64,000 bases of DNA from Cognatitamlana onchidii (GCF_004804355.1 NZ_SRWZ01000002.1:372001-436000), one strand, 5' to 3'. Positions 19,671 to 30,033 are shown, counted from the stretch's first letter. Made by a program: numbers and translations. The notes: generated by a model from the letters alone, not told the origin.

Positions 19671-21182
19671 ATGAAATCATTTAAACTCATATTACTAATC
19701 GTTTTTATCATTTCCTTTTTTGGATGTGCTCCTGAAATGGAATTTAAAAACATTGACAAGTCTAGAGTCATTATTCTAGCTGATATGGGTAATGAACCGG
19801 ATGAGGTTCAGCAAATGTTACACATGCTCATATGTTCAAACACCTTTGATTTAGAAGGTCTTATAGCGGTTTCTAGTCCGTTTCGAGGTTTAAATCATCC
19901 GAATCCGGAATATCAAACCTTAAAACCTGAATTGTTTCTTGAGCTTATAGATGCCTATGAAAAGGTATTACCCAATTTAAAGCTACATGCCAAAGGATGG
20001 CATGACCCAGAGTATTTAAGAAGTATTGTGGTGGTTGGGCAACCTGACAACAGGCGTATAGGTATTGGAGAAGGAAAAAGTACGGAAGGTTCTAATTTGA
20101 TAATTGAAGCCTTAGATAAGGACGATAATAGACCCATTCATATCATTTGTAATGGAGGTGCTGGAACCATAGCCCAAGCACTTTTAGACTACAGATCAAC
20201 CCATAGTGAAGCTGAATTAGAATCAGTTATAAAGAAGCTTTACATCTTTGAAAATGCTGGACAAAGTACACTAGGCGCTTGGACCTGTAGGGAGTTTCCA
20301 GAGATTCATTGGATTAGAAGTATTTACCAAACCAAAGCCTATGGAGGGCCATGGGCACACGATTTAGGACCTCATCATTGGAAACCTTTCGATTACACAG
20401 CTAAAGGACAAGACGATTGGGCGAATGTGCATGTAAGGACAGGGCACGGGCCACTAGGTGAATTGTATCCCGTGAGAGCTTATATTAACGAAAATGCCTA
20501 TTTCACCGAAGCGTTGCCCAATTTTATTGAAGGTGGCGGAACCATTCCTTGGATGCGTTTTGTGTCCGCAGGACTTACGGACCCAACTAAGCAAACCTGG
20601 GGAGGCTGGAGTGGAAGGTATACCCTTGAAAAAGTAGAGAATATTCCAGCACGATTCGATTTTGTTGCCAAAGAGGAATCACAATTTAAGCCTTGGGCGA
20701 TGTATACTGATGCCAAAGACATGTGGACAGATCCTGAAACAGGCAAACAATACGCCGATAAAAATACAGGTATCTTCAGATGGCGACAAGCCATGTGGAA
20801 TGACTTTAAAGCGCGAATGGATTGGTGTGTAAAGCATTTTGAACAAGCAAACCATTATCCTAAGGCGGTTATCGATGGTGACCAAAGTGATGCTATTATT
20901 TTTCTAAAAAGTAAAATAGGCGAAACTTTGAGTTTTGATGCTTCAAAGTCTACAGACCCAGACAATGATAGTTTGAGATTCAACTGGTTTATTTACGCAG
21001 AAGCCGGAAATAGACCATACAGCAAGGCGTTTCCAATAGCGGATGCATCACAGAATAAAATAAAAATAAAAATTCCAGATGATGCGGAAGGTAAAGCGTT
21101 ACATGTTATATTAGAAGTTTGGGATGATAACAGTATCGTACCATTAGTAGATTATCGTCGTCTAGTTATAGATGTAAATTAG
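19671..21182 (+). CDS. DUF1593 protein (nucleoside hydrolase-like fold), lipoprotein
   Basis: ATG 19671 is preferred to the TTG two codons upstream. The signal ends FFGC. The first domain is DUF1593: VIILADMGNEPDEVQQMLHML resembles the Asp-rich calcium-binding start of nucleoside hydrolases, followed by IHIICNGGAGTIAQAL and NGG/GAWTCREFPEIHW segments. The last ~90 residues form an Ig/cadherin-like domain (GETLSFDASKSTDPDNDSLR). DUF1593 proteins recur in loci for plant and algal glycans and are suspected glycosidases, but I know of no firm activity. It is transcribed with GH78 and the DUF1080 gene. Confidence 0.8.
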   Translation: MKSFKLILLIVFIISFFGCAPEMEFKNIDKSRVIILADMGNEPDEVQQMLHMLICSNTFDLEGLIAVSSPFRGLNHPNPEYQTLKPELFLELIDAYEKVLPNLKLHAKGWHDPEYLRSIVVVGQPDNRRIGIGEGKSTEGSNLIIEALDKDDNRPIHIICNGGAGTIAQALLDYRSTHSEAELESVIKKLYIFENAGQSTLGAWTCREFPEIHWIRSIYQTKAYGGPWAHDLGPHHWKPFDYTAKGQDDWANVHVRTGHGPLGELYPVRAYINENAYFTEALPNFIEGGGTIPWMRFVSAGLTDPTKQTWGGWSGRYTLEKVENIPARFDFVAKEESQFKPWAMYTDAKDMWTDPETGKQYADKNTGIFRWRQAMWNDFKARMDWCVKHFEQANHYPKAVIDGDQSDAIIFLKSKIGETLSFDASKSTDPDNDSLRFNWFIYAEAGNRPYSKAFPIADASQNKIKIKIPDDAEGKALHVILEVWDDNSIVPLVDYRRLVIDVN

Positions 21183-21269
21183 AAAGAAGACCTTAATAGT
21201 TGTAGAAGTAATAGGTTGTTATAAGCTAAAATTAGAAATAAATTAGAATAACTAAATATATTTAAATAG

Positions 21270-22667
21270 ATGAAAACTTTTTTTATGAGCTTAATTTTGT
21301 TAACTGTTTTTTATTCTTGTCAAAGTGAAAAGAGTGATTTTGTGTCGCTTTTTAATGGCAAAAATTTAGATGGTTGGGAAATAAAAAATGGGACGGCACC
21401 TTTTACAGTAGAGGATGGCGTCATTGTGGGAACCTATGTAGGAAATACACCCAATACGTTTCTTTGTACCAAAGACTCATATTCAGATTTTATCCTCACG
21501 TTTGAAAGCTATCTTGAAGATGATGCGAATTCTGGTGTGATGTTTAGAGCCCAAAGTACACCTGAATACATGAATGGTAGGGTGCATGGTTATCAAATGG
21601 AAATGGATCCGTCCAAGCGTAAATGGACAGGTGGTATTTATGATGAGGCCAGAAGAAAATGGTTGTACAATCTTGAGCGAAATCCAGAAGCAAAGAATGC
21701 ATTCAAACTTAACGAATGGAATACGTTTCGAATCGAAGCAATCGGAAACAATCTCAGAGTTTGGGTCAATGGAGTACAAACTGCAGACTTAGTTGATGAT
21801 GTTGATGACTCTGGATTTATCGGGTTACAGGTGCATTCCATAGGAAAGAAGAAGGAGATTGAGGGCAGGCAGGTAAAATTCAAGAATATCAAAATATGCA
21901 CAACGAATTTAGAGCAGAACCGAAAGGTGATTGAAACACCCATTGTTCAAAATAGCTACCTCACCAATCAGCTTTCCGAAAGAGAAATTGCGGAAGGTTG
22001 GAAATTGCTTTGGGATGGAAAGACAACAGAAGGTTGGAGAGGAGCCAAACTGGATGCTTTCCCCGAAGAAGGTTGGTCTATAGAAGACGGCATGCTAATA
22101 GTGGCGGACGCAGGAGGAGAAGAGTCTGAAAATGGTGGAGATATTGTAACTATTAAAGAGTACTCAAGCTTTGAGTTGCAAGTGGATTTCCTGTTGACTG
22201 AAGGTGCAAATAGCGGCATCAAGTATTTTGTAGATACAGAACTCAATAAAGGTAAGGGGTCATCCATTGGATGTGAGTTTCAAATATTGGATGATAAACG
22301 GCATCCAGACGCTAAAAGAGGGAAGGATGGCAATCGAACTTTAGCGTCACTATACGATATCATCACAGCGAATGCTCAAAAATTTAATCCCGATTTACCT
22401 TATAATAAAAAACTCGTCAGTAGACACGAGGGTAAATACATTTGGAATCGTGCAAGAATTGTAGTCAATAGAGCAGATGTTGAGCATTATCTAAATGACA
22501 TTTTAGTAGTGAAATACAATCGTAGTGGTCAGCAATGGCGCGATCAGATAGCGGCAAGCAAATACAAAGATTGGCCCAATTTTGGTGAAGCAGAAGCAGG
22601 TAATATTCTTTTGCAAGATCACGGAGACCAAGTGTTTTATAAAAATATAAAGATTAAAGAATTATAA
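21270..22667 (+). CDS. Tandem DUF1080 (3-keto-disaccharide hydrolase-type) lipoprotein
   Basis: The lipoprotein signal ends FYSC (Cys17). The 465-residue protein holds two DUF1080 domains. The first, about residues 25-210, begins [14 protein letters not shown]. The second, about 240-465, begins [16 protein letters not shown]. Both carry the typical [10 protein letters not shown] / [10 protein letters not shown] strand and end in KFKNIKI / FYKNIKI. The concanavalin-like family is now called 3-keto-disaccharide hydrolase in Pfam, because members cleave sugars previously oxidised at C3. The stop is one base before the next gene, an exported oxidoreductase, so oxidation and cleavage are genetically coupled here. 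Confidence 0.85.
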   Translation: MKTFFMSLILLTVFYSCQSEKSDFVSLFNGKNLDGWEIKNGTAPFTVEDGVIVGTYVGNTPNTFLCTKDSYSDFILTFESYLEDDANSGVMFRAQSTPEYMNGRVHGYQMEMDPSKRKWTGGIYDEARRKWLYNLERNPEAKNAFKLNEWNTFRIEAIGNNLRVWVNGVQTADLVDDVDDSGFIGLQVHSIGKKKEIEGRQVKFKNIKICTTNLEQNRKVIETPIVQNSYLTNQLSEREIAEGWKLLWDGKTTEGWRGAKLDAFPEEGWSIEDGMLIVADAGGEESENGGDIVTIKEYSSFELQVDFLLTEGANSGIKYFVDTELNKGKGSSIGCEFQILDDKRHPDAKRGKDGNRTLASLYDIITANAQKFNPDLPYNKKLVSRHEGKYIWNRARIVVNRADVEHYLNDILVVKYNRSGQQWRDQIAASKYKDWPNFGEAEAGNILLQDHGDQVFYKNIKIKEL

Positions 22668-22668
22668 T

Positions 22669-24006
22669 ATGGCGACATCTCGAAGAAGTTTTATAAAGAA
22701 AACTGCAGCAGGTTCTGCAGGGTTAATGATTGGTGGACTTTCTATGTCTGCTCAAAGTTATAACAAAATAATAGGCGCAAATGATAGAATTAATGTCGCT
22801 ATTGCAGGTTTAGGCCGACGTGTTGGAGCTATGTATACACCAATTGCTGTTAAAAAAAATAATGTGGAGCTCGTTTATCTCTGTGATGTCATGGAAAAAC
22901 AACGTGAAAAAGCAGCTGCCAAAGTAGCTTCCATGTTAGATTATAAACCAAAACTAGAAAATGACATTCGTAAAGTTTTAGAGGATAAAAACGTAGATGC
23001 TTTTTTTAATATAACACCAGACCATTGGCATGCGCCAGGGTCTATTATGGCATTAAAAGAAGGGAAACATGTTTATGTTGAGAAGCCTTGTAGTCATAAT
23101 ATGGCTGAAAATGAATTGTTAGTTGCGGCACAAAAAAAATACGATCGTGTTGTCCAAATGGGAAACCAACAACGTTCAGCTGCGCATACCGTTGAAATAA
23201 TTCAAAAGATACACGACGGCATAATAGGAACACCCTACAAAGCTTTGGCTTTCTACAATAATAGAAGAGGAGAGGTGCCTTTGCAAAAAAATGCTCCCGT
23301 TCCTCAGGGACTAGATTGGGAATTATTTCAAGGCCCTGCTGTGAGGCGCGAATATACCTCAGAAACTTGGAATTATAATTGGCATTGGTATGGCTGGAAC
23401 TATGGTACCGCCGAGTTAGGTAATAATGCTACCCATGAACTCGATGTTGCCCGGTGGGCTCTTGGTGTCGATTTTCCTAATTATGTTGAGGTCGATGGAA
23501 CAAAGACAGCATTTGTAAATGATGGTTGGGAAATGTATGATACGATGAATGCGAAGTTTGAGTTTGATAACAATACAAGTATTGTTTGGGACGGTAAAAG
23601 TCGCAATGGATATTCTACGTATGGTGCGGGCCGCGGTACTATTATTTATGGTAGTGAAGGTACGGTGTTTGTAGATCGCGGGGTATACCGTTTATATGAC
23701 AGAAAAGGAGAGCTTGTTGAAACTGTAGAGAATGCCAGCAAAGAAGGTGGCCTAGCTTTAGGTGGCGGTGGTGGTATTTCTACGCTTCACGTTGAAAACT
23801 TTTTTAGTGCCATTAGAGATAAGGCACCTTTAATGGCTCCAATAGATGATGCTTCAATTAGTATGGCATTGGTGCATTACGGCAACGTAGCGTACCGCAT
23901 TGATAAAGGTTTTAAAGTTGATTCTAAAACTGGTAAGATGTTAGATAAGGATGCCATGAAGCTTTGGAGTAGAGAGTATGCAGAAGGTTGGGAACCGTCG
24001 TTATAA
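22669..24006 (+). CDS. Gfo/Idh/MocA-family oxidoreductase, Tat-exported
   Basis: The N-terminus is a twin-arginine signal (SRRSFIKK) with cleavage probably near SAQS, so the enzyme is exported folded with its NAD(P) cofactor. A Rossmann domain starts at RINVAIAGLGRRVGAMY. DHWHAPGSIMALKEGKHVYVEKP contains the conserved EKP lysine motif. The C-terminal alpha/beta domain includes GTAELGNNATHELDVARWAL. At 445 residues it matches exported members that oxidise sugar hydroxyls, and more distantly GH109-type NAD-dependent glycosidases; I cannot separate these by eye. It lies between DUF1080 and a second oxidoreductase of the same family. Confidence 0.85.
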   Translation: MATSRRSFIKKTAAGSAGLMIGGLSMSAQSYNKIIGANDRINVAIAGLGRRVGAMYTPIAVKKNNVELVYLCDVMEKQREKAAAKVASMLDYKPKLENDIRKVLEDKNVDAFFNITPDHWHAPGSIMALKEGKHVYVEKPCSHNMAENELLVAAQKKYDRVVQMGNQQRSAAHTVEIIQKIHDGIIGTPYKALAFYNNRRGEVPLQKNAPVPQGLDWELFQGPAVRREYTSETWNYNWHWYGWNYGTAELGNNATHELDVARWALGVDFPNYVEVDGTKTAFVNDGWEMYDTMNAKFEFDNNTSIVWDGKSRNGYSTYGAGRGTIIYGSEGTVFVDRGVYRLYDRKGELVETVENASKEGGLALGGGGGISTLHVENFFSAIRDKAPLMAPIDDASISMALVHYGNVAYRIDKGFKVDSKTGKMLDKDAMKLWSREYAEGWEPSL

Positions 24007-24021
24007 TATTAAAATAGAATA

Positions 24022-25275
24022 ATGACATCAAGGAGAGACTTCATTAAACTAAGCTCGCTTACTGCAACCGCCATAGGATTAGGGTTGGTAGCATGTAAGA
24101 ATAAAGAGGAGTTTGTATTAAAACAAGTGCCAGACCAAGAGCGTATTAAAGTAGGCGTTATTGGATTAGGGAATCGAGGCAAGGGTATTTTGAAAGCCTT
24201 AGATTTTGTTCCAGAAATAAAGGTAATTGCCTTGTGCGATACTTTGGAATTTCAAATGGACACTGCTAAGCAATATATTACTAATAGCGTTGATACGTTT
24301 TCAGACTTTGAAAGTCTTTTGGCATTGAAAGACATTGATGCCGTTATAATAGCAGCGCCATTACATGAGCACTTCAGAATAGTAATGGCGGCTTTCGATG
24401 CTGGAAAACATATTATGTGCGAAAAAACCTTGGCATATAATATTGATCAATGTAAAGCGATTAAGAGGCGAGGTGATCAAAGTGATAAAATTTTTCAGGT
24501 ATCTTATCAGTATCAGCTGCATCCAGTGTTTAATTCCATAAAGAGTATTATTGATGCTGGCCATTGTGGAACTATAACGCGTATTGATTGTTCCTGGGAC
24601 AGGCATAGTAATTGGCGCAGAAAAGTACCCACTCCAGAACTGGAGCGCCAAATTAATTGGCGTATGTATAAGGCGTATTCAGGTGGTTTAATGGCAGAAT
24701 TAGGGTCGCACCTTTTGAATATGGTAGATAATTTATTGAATGCACATCCTTTAAAAGTAGTTGGTACTGGCGGTATAGATTACTGGAAAGATGGCCGAGA
24801 AACATGTGACAATGTTCATACCTTATTCGACTATCCTAATGGCGTAAAAGTAGGTTTTCACTCTATTTTGAATAATAGTTATGAGGGGTATCAAATGAAA
24901 ATTTACGGAGACAAGGCAACAATTATTTGTCATGGAATGAATAAGGCAGAAATTATTCCTGAAGGAAAAAAGGTTGATGAAAAATGGAAGGATAGTGTTG
25001 ACAGCGTATCTGGTGCGTCCGTTAAAATTATTGGGAATGATAACAAGCGAGAGATATATACCAAAAATAGTGACGATTTAATTTACCCAACAGATAACGA
25101 TAACTTTAATGTGACATGGCATCTTTATAAGAATTTTGCTAAGGCTATAAAAGGAGAAGAACCTTTGTTTTTAGGTTTAAAGGATGGCTATCAGAGTGCT
25201 ATTTCTGTACATATGGCGAACAAAGCAATACGAGAAGAAACGGTTGTAAAGTGGCTGCCAGAGTATGATGTATAA
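24022..25275 (+). CDS. Second Gfo/Idh/MocA oxidoreductase, Tat lipoprotein
   Basis: The start MTSRRDFIKLSS is a twin-arginine signal, and LGLVACKNK adds a lipobox. The Rossmann motif is KVGVIGLGNRGKGIL, the cofactor-linked EK motif reads HIMCEKTLAYN, and GGLMAELGSHLLNMVDNLL is in the C-terminal domain. It differs greatly in sequence from the preceding oxidoreductase, so the two probably act on different substrates or in different directions (oxidation and re-reduction). It begins 15 bp after the previous stop and closes the GH78 operon. Confidence 0.85.
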   Translation: MTSRRDFIKLSSLTATAIGLGLVACKNKEEFVLKQVPDQERIKVGVIGLGNRGKGILKALDFVPEIKVIALCDTLEFQMDTAKQYITNSVDTFSDFESLLALKDIDAVIIAAPLHEHFRIVMAAFDAGKHIMCEKTLAYNIDQCKAIKRRGDQSDKIFQVSYQYQLHPVFNSIKSIIDAGHCGTITRIDCSWDRHSNWRRKVPTPELERQINWRMYKAYSGGLMAELGSHLLNMVDNLLNAHPLKVVGTGGIDYWKDGRETCDNVHTLFDYPNGVKVGFHSILNNSYEGYQMKIYGDKATIICHGMNKAEIIPEGKKVDEKWKDSVDSVSGASVKIIGNDNKREIYTKNSDDLIYPTDNDNFNVTWHLYKNFAKAIKGEEPLFLGLKDGYQSAISVHMANKAIREETVVKWLPEYDV

Positions 25276-25377
25276 CATTACATTTTTTATACAAGTTTGT
25301 CAATATTCGCATAGAGTATCAACCATAAAAGGGAGGTGGTGTTTGCCTCGTTAGTAAACTGCATTAGTCATTACAAA

Positions 25378-25422
25378 CATGACAGTTCAGGATAAGATAC
25401 CTAAAACGCTTGGTTATATTTG
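25378..25422 (+). promoter_or_regulatory. Locus motif plus perfect -7 box upstream of secreted binding protein
   Basis: CATGACAGTTCAGGAT (25378-25393) is followed after exactly 21 bp by TATATTTG (25415-25422), a perfect TAnnTTTG box. This is one of the two cleanest examples of the arrangement. The downstream gene starts at 25500, giving a leader of about 70 nt. Confidence 0.8.
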
Positions 25423-25499
25423 AAGTGACTTAGAAAACAGCCATGTTTTTTGATGATATATGGTTTCATAATACTAAATTTTAAACTAAAAAAACAGAT

Positions 25500-26465
25500 A
25501 TGAAAAAAAATATTACATTTACCTTACTCGGTCTTTTAACACTGTCACTTGGCACTTTTGCCCAGACGGCAGTTTGTGACGGTACACTTCCTTTTGAAGA
25601 AAAAGATGGTTTGCTAACTATCGAAATGGAATCTGGTATTTTACCAGCAAATTCAGACTGGAAAACTGGAATTGAGGATCCAGATCCTGATTTACCAGGA
25701 ACCGCTATTACTTATATATATTGGGATGGACCTCAATCTTTTAATGCGCTTTCTGGTGCGCCTATAGTTTATAATATAAAAATAAACAACCCAGGGACCT
25801 ATAAATTTGAATGGCGTATGAGAGTCGGGTTCGGTGATAAGAAAGGAGAGCACAACGATGCTTGGTTAAAAATAGATGGAGAGGATTTTTATGGCATCAA
25901 AAGTGGAAATAAGGTATACCCCAAGCCTTTATGTAATAGCGATCCTAATTTAACCTGTGCTGCAGGTAGTTCTACTCAAAATTTTATAAAGGCCTTTGGA
26001 AATAGGTTAACTTGGGGGTTTGTAACAAATACCAACGACCATGATTCTCATAAAGTATGGGTTGTTTTTGAAGAAGCAAAAGAATATACCATTACCGTAG
26101 ATGCAAGATCATCATATTTATTTATTGATAAAATGGTGTTAAAAAGAAGTGATGTTTCAGATGCTGTGTCACGGAATTTAAATAACCCGGAATCTACGTG
26201 TTATGATGGATCTTTATCAACTGCTTCGAACAGGTTTAAAGAGGTTAAAGTATATCCAAACCCAACTAAGGATGTTATTAATGTTGATAATTTACCAGTG
26301 AAATCAAAGCTTGTTATTTCCAATATTCATGGTGCTATAGTAAAAACCATAGAAACAGATACCAAAAGCCAGACAATTAATATTTCTGATTTAAAAAGCG
26401 GTATTTATTTTATTAGTAGCGGTGACAATCTGTTTTCTTTTACCAAGAAGATCATTAAGTTATAA
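25500..26465 (+). CDS. Secreted carbohydrate-binding-like protein with T9SS sorting domain
   Basis: This 321-residue protein has a Sec signal ending FAQ. The middle (about 30-220) is a beta-rich module with IEMESG near its start and NNPGTYKFEWRMRVG, resembling CBM6/CBM35-type sandwiches. The last ~75 residues (VYPNPTKDVINVDNL...SGIYFISSG) are a type IX secretion sorting domain. No glycosidase domain is visible, so it is more likely a surface glycan-binding protein than an enzyme. It begins a transcript with its own operator and is followed after 12 bp by GH43. Confidence 0.75.
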   Translation: MKKNITFTLLGLLTLSLGTFAQTAVCDGTLPFEEKDGLLTIEMESGILPANSDWKTGIEDPDPDLPGTAITYIYWDGPQSFNALSGAPIVYNIKINNPGTYKFEWRMRVGFGDKKGEHNDAWLKIDGEDFYGIKSGNKVYPKPLCNSDPNLTCAAGSSTQNFIKAFGNRLTWGFVTNTNDHDSHKVWVVFEEAKEYTITVDARSSYLFIDKMVLKRSDVSDAVSRNLNNPESTCYDGSLSTASNRFKEVKVYPNPTKDVINVDNLPVKSKLVISNIHGAIVKTIETDTKSQTINISDLKSGIYFISSGDNLFSFTKKIIKL

Positions 26466-26477
26466 AGACAATATAAG

Positions 26478-28271
26478 ATGAAAATATCACGATTAGTTGT
26501 TATTCATTCATTGGTATTAGTTTCTTTGGTTAGTTGTAAATCAAAGCCTGAAAATGCTAATTCTAATGTGTCTGAATCCAAAGATATAGCTCATGCTAAA
26601 GCCCAAACCGGAAGCTTTGGAGACCAAGGTGATGGCAGCTATATTAATCCTATTTTAAATGCCGATTATCCAGATTCAGATATTGAGCAAGTAGGTGACA
26701 CCTATTATATGATTACATCCAAACAACATATGTCTCCAGGAATGCCGATTTTAGAATCTAAAGACATGGTAAATTGGACCAATGTGGGCCATGTTTTTGA
26801 AAGTTTGTCATGGGCCCCAGAATATAATTGGGATAGAATGAATGGCTATTCTTTTGGTACCTGGGCAGGCGACTTGGCTTACCATGAAGGGACTTGGTAT
26901 TGCTATCAAATAGATTACCAACATGGGTTGATGGTGGCTACGGCGAAAGATATTAGAGGACCATGGAGCAAGCCTATTATGATGTTGCCAAAAGCAAAAG
27001 TATTGGACGACCCTGGTGTATTTTGGGATGAAGAAACGCATAAAGCTTATGTTATAATTAATACTGCGGGTAAGCAAAAAAGCCCTGATAATACAATAGA
27101 AGGTAACGAAAATAGAATTTACGAAATGAGTTGGGATGGCACTAAAATCCTAGACGAAGGTAAATTAGTGTATACAGGTATGGGCGCTGAAGCCGCAAAA
27201 ATTTATAAAATTGAAGGTACCTGGTATATCTTTTTAGCACAATGGACTATGGGCGACAAATCTACTAAACCAGGTGTTAAGAATCCTAAAAATGACAGAA
27301 AGCAGATTGTACTGCGTTCTAAAGAAAGTATTTATGGTCCCTATGAAGTAAAAACCGTTTTAGAAAAAGGAACAGCTTTTAACAATCGTAGTTGTAGTCA
27401 AGGCGGTTTAATGCAAGCGCCAGATAAGTCATGGTGGTATATGCATCAATTAATTCAAAACGATGATATCCCTTTTCAAGGACGCCCGCAATGTTTAGCT
27501 CCTGTTAATTGGGTAGATGGATGGCCTATTATTGGTGTAGACGAAGATAACGACGGTATTGGAGAGCCCGTAAAGCAGTACAAAAAACCAATAGACGGTT
27601 ACCCAATTTCAGCACCAAGTTCAGATGACGATTTTTCGTCGGCCAAATTAGGTTTTCAATGGGAATGGAATCACAATCCAAGAAATACGCATTGGTCGTT
27701 AACAGAGCGTCCAGGTTGGTTACGCCTTAAAGCCAGTAAAGTATTACCCAATGAAAAGGGTTATGGTCCAAATATAAACGAATGGACCAATAACGATGGT
27801 TCCGATTCCGATTTTTGGAGAGCCTGCAATACTTTAAGTCAACGTATTATGGGGATTACCACAGGAACAGCCGAGGCAAAATTCGATATTTCAGGGATGC
27901 AACCGCATCAATTAGCGGGCTTTGTGCGCTATGGGGGCGTATTTAACTTACTAGGTGTGGAAGTAGATGAAGAAGGAAAAAAGCACTTGTTTTACATGGA
28001 TCCTATGGCTCAAAAGACCATGGGGCCAGAAATAAAAGGAAATAATTTATACGTAAAGACCACAAATAATAGTAATCAAGCCACTTATTGGTATAGCCTC
28101 GATGGTGAAAACTATACACGTTTTGGACCAACGTTTACGATTGCCTTTGGGAAATGGACGGGAGACCGCCTTGGTTTCTTTTCATGGAACGAACAAGAAG
28201 ATGCTGGATACATTGATGTAGATTGGTTTACTTATGATTATGACGGGCCAAAGGCGGCAAAATCCTTATAG
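26478..28271 (+). CDS. GH43-type glycosidase, lipoprotein
   Basis: A lipoprotein signal ends LVSC (Cys20). The five-bladed propeller starts at GSYINPILNADYPDSDIEQVGDTYYM, whose Asp is in the position of the family general base. DDPGVFWDEE and GAEAAKIYKIEGTWYIF give the other two acidic residues. From about residue 375 a concanavalin-like C-terminal domain (DDDFSSAKLGFQWEWNHNP...RPGWLRLKA) is present, as in beta-xylosidase-like GH43 proteins. It likely removes xylose or arabinose side sugars. Context with GH39-like proteins favours xylose, but this is inference. Confidence 0.88.
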   Translation: MKISRLVVIHSLVLVSLVSCKSKPENANSNVSESKDIAHAKAQTGSFGDQGDGSYINPILNADYPDSDIEQVGDTYYMITSKQHMSPGMPILESKDMVNWTNVGHVFESLSWAPEYNWDRMNGYSFGTWAGDLAYHEGTWYCYQIDYQHGLMVATAKDIRGPWSKPIMMLPKAKVLDDPGVFWDEETHKAYVIINTAGKQKSPDNTIEGNENRIYEMSWDGTKILDEGKLVYTGMGAEAAKIYKIEGTWYIFLAQWTMGDKSTKPGVKNPKNDRKQIVLRSKESIYGPYEVKTVLEKGTAFNNRSCSQGGLMQAPDKSWWYMHQLIQNDDIPFQGRPQCLAPVNWVDGWPIIGVDEDNDGIGEPVKQYKKPIDGYPISAPSSDDDFSSAKLGFQWEWNHNPRNTHWSLTERPGWLRLKASKVLPNEKGYGPNINEWTNNDGSDSDFWRACNTLSQRIMGITTGTAEAKFDISGMQPHQLAGFVRYGGVFNLLGVEVDEEGKKHLFYMDPMAQKTMGPEIKGNNLYVKTTNNSNQATYWYSLDGENYTRFGPTFTIAFGKWTGDRLGFFSWNEQEDAGYIDVDWFTYDYDGPKAAKSL

Positions 28272-28407
28272 TTTTGATATTTTTAATCGTGTAGTCTGGC
28301 TGAAGTCAAGTTGGCCTTGCATAATAGGGCTCAAGGAGAAACTTCAATAAAGGTTACAATCTTTAATGTCTGATTTATCAGGACCAAAAGGTCGATTAGA
28401 TTTAAAC

Positions 28408-28423
28408 AAGAACAATTCAGGAT
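28408..28423 (+). promoter_or_regulatory. Degenerate copy of the locus motif before a sulfatase
   Basis: AAGAACAATTCAGGAT shares the TTCAGGAT end of the motif upstream of 25500 and matches it at 12 of 16 positions. Unlike the other copies it has no -7 box at 21 bp, because the start codon at 28444 is already reached. It may be a weak or non-functional site. Confidence 0.35.
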
Positions 28424-28443
28424 AGTTAAAAACAGAATTATTG

Positions 28444-30033
28444 ATGTATACACTAAGAGCTTTTGCTTGGGTTTTAATAGCACTATTTGTCTCAGGATGT
28501 CATAAAAAAGACAAATTATTAAAGGAAAATAAGAATCCGAACATTGTATTTATACTAGTAGACGATTTAGGTTATCATGACCTAAGCGTTACAGGTAGCA
28601 CATTTTATGAAACTCCAAATATAGATAAGTTAGCAACGGAAGGGGTTATGTTTTCCAATGGATACGCGGCCAGTAGAGTTTGTAGTCCCTCGAGGGCAAG
28701 TATTATGACAGGTAAGTTTACGGCGCGTCATGGTATTACCGATTGGATTGGGGCAAAAGCTGGAACGGATTGGCGTAAAAGAAACCGGCATGATAAAATG
28801 TTGCCAGCTAATTATGTTATGCAGTTACCAAAGGAAGATATAACCCTTGCCGAGGCGTTTAAAGCACAAGGCTATAAAACTTTTTTTGCTGGTAAATGGC
28901 ATTTGGGAGATAAAGGATCTTATCCAGAAGACCACGGTTTTGATATCAATAAAGGCGGTTTTCATCGTGGAGGACCAGCCGGAGGCTTTTTCGGACCATT
29001 TAATAATCCTATGTTGAAGGATGAGAAAGCTGGTGAAAATCTAACCATGCGCTTGGCAAATGAAACGGCAGATTTTATAGGTAAACATAAGGATTCTACA
29101 TTTTTCGCATTTTTATCTTTCTATGCCGTGCATGCTCCCTTGCAAACTACACAAGATAAATGGGCGAAGTACCGAGATAAAGCCGATAGCATAGGAATCT
29201 CAGAATCAGGGTATAAAATGGAGCGCGTACTTCCTGTTCGTCAAGTACAAGATAATCCCGTTTATGGTGGTTTGGTAGAAACCATGGATGATGCTGTAGG
29301 TGTCGTTTTAAAAGCTTTAAAGGATAATGGTGTAGACAAAAATACCATTGTTGTGTTTACCTCAGATAATGGTGGTGTAGCTTCTGGAGATCATTATGCT
29401 ACGAGTAATTTGCCGTTAAGAGGTGGTAAAGGTTACCAGTGGGAAGGCGGAATAAAAGAGCCCTTTTTTATTAAAGTACCTTGGTTAAATACTATAAAAT
29501 CCTCGGAATTACCAGTGGTTAGCACCGATTTGTATCCTACATTATTAGATTTAGCAAACCTACCTTTAATAGAAAATCAACATAAAGATGGTATCAGTTT
29601 AAAGCCAGTACTAGAAGGTAAAGCTTTTAGTAATAGTAGACCATTGTTTTGGCATTACCCACATTATGGTAATCAAGGCGGTGAGCCATCTTCAATCATA
29701 CAAAAAGAGGGTTGGAAACTCATTCATTACTGGGAAGATGGGCGAGAAGAATTGTTTAAGCTCCCGTCGTCTGAACAAGATAATGAGAATGTAATATCTC
29801 AAAACACATCCAAAGCCAAAGCACTTAGTGATGAGCTGATGCAATGGCTAAAAGAAGTAAATGCGGTATATCCAACTAAGGATAAGGAGTTTAATTTGGA
29901 GAAACGTAAACAGTATTTACAAAATATGATAAATAAAAAACTACCAAACCTAGAGATTCAAAGAGAGGCCATGTTGTCTCCAGATTTTAAACCTAATAAG
30001 GATTGGTGGGGGAGTCAAGTAACAATCGATTAA
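28444..30033 (+). CDS. S1-family sulfatase, lipoprotein
   Basis: I use ATG 28444 rather than the preceding TTG. The signal ends VSGC (Cys19). The first metal strand is VDDLGYHD (Asp40-Asp41) and the signature is C80-S-P-S-R84, fully intact. KTFFAGKWHLG, TSDNGGVASG and a C-terminal GWKLIHYWEDG segment complete the fold. The N-terminal half resembles the 3816 sulfatase more than the one at 6789, but an inserted stretch around residues 100-120 differs. The next gene begins 9 bp downstream, so desulfation and the single DUF1080 protein are coupled. Confidence 0.92.
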   Translation: MYTLRAFAWVLIALFVSGCHKKDKLLKENKNPNIVFILVDDLGYHDLSVTGSTFYETPNIDKLATEGVMFSNGYAASRVCSPSRASIMTGKFTARHGITDWIGAKAGTDWRKRNRHDKMLPANYVMQLPKEDITLAEAFKAQGYKTFFAGKWHLGDKGSYPEDHGFDINKGGFHRGGPAGGFFGPFNNPMLKDEKAGENLTMRLANETADFIGKHKDSTFFAFLSFYAVHAPLQTTQDKWAKYRDKADSIGISESGYKMERVLPVRQVQDNPVYGGLVETMDDAVGVVLKALKDNGVDKNTIVVFTSDNGGVASGDHYATSNLPLRGGKGYQWEGGIKEPFFIKVPWLNTIKSSELPVVSTDLYPTLLDLANLPLIENQHKDGISLKPVLEGKAFSNSRPLFWHYPHYGNQGGEPSSIIQKEGWKLIHYWEDGREELFKLPSSEQDNENVISQNTSKAKALSDELMQWLKEVNAVYPTKDKEFNLEKRKQYLQNMINKKLPNLEIQREAMLSPDFKPNKDWWGSQVTID

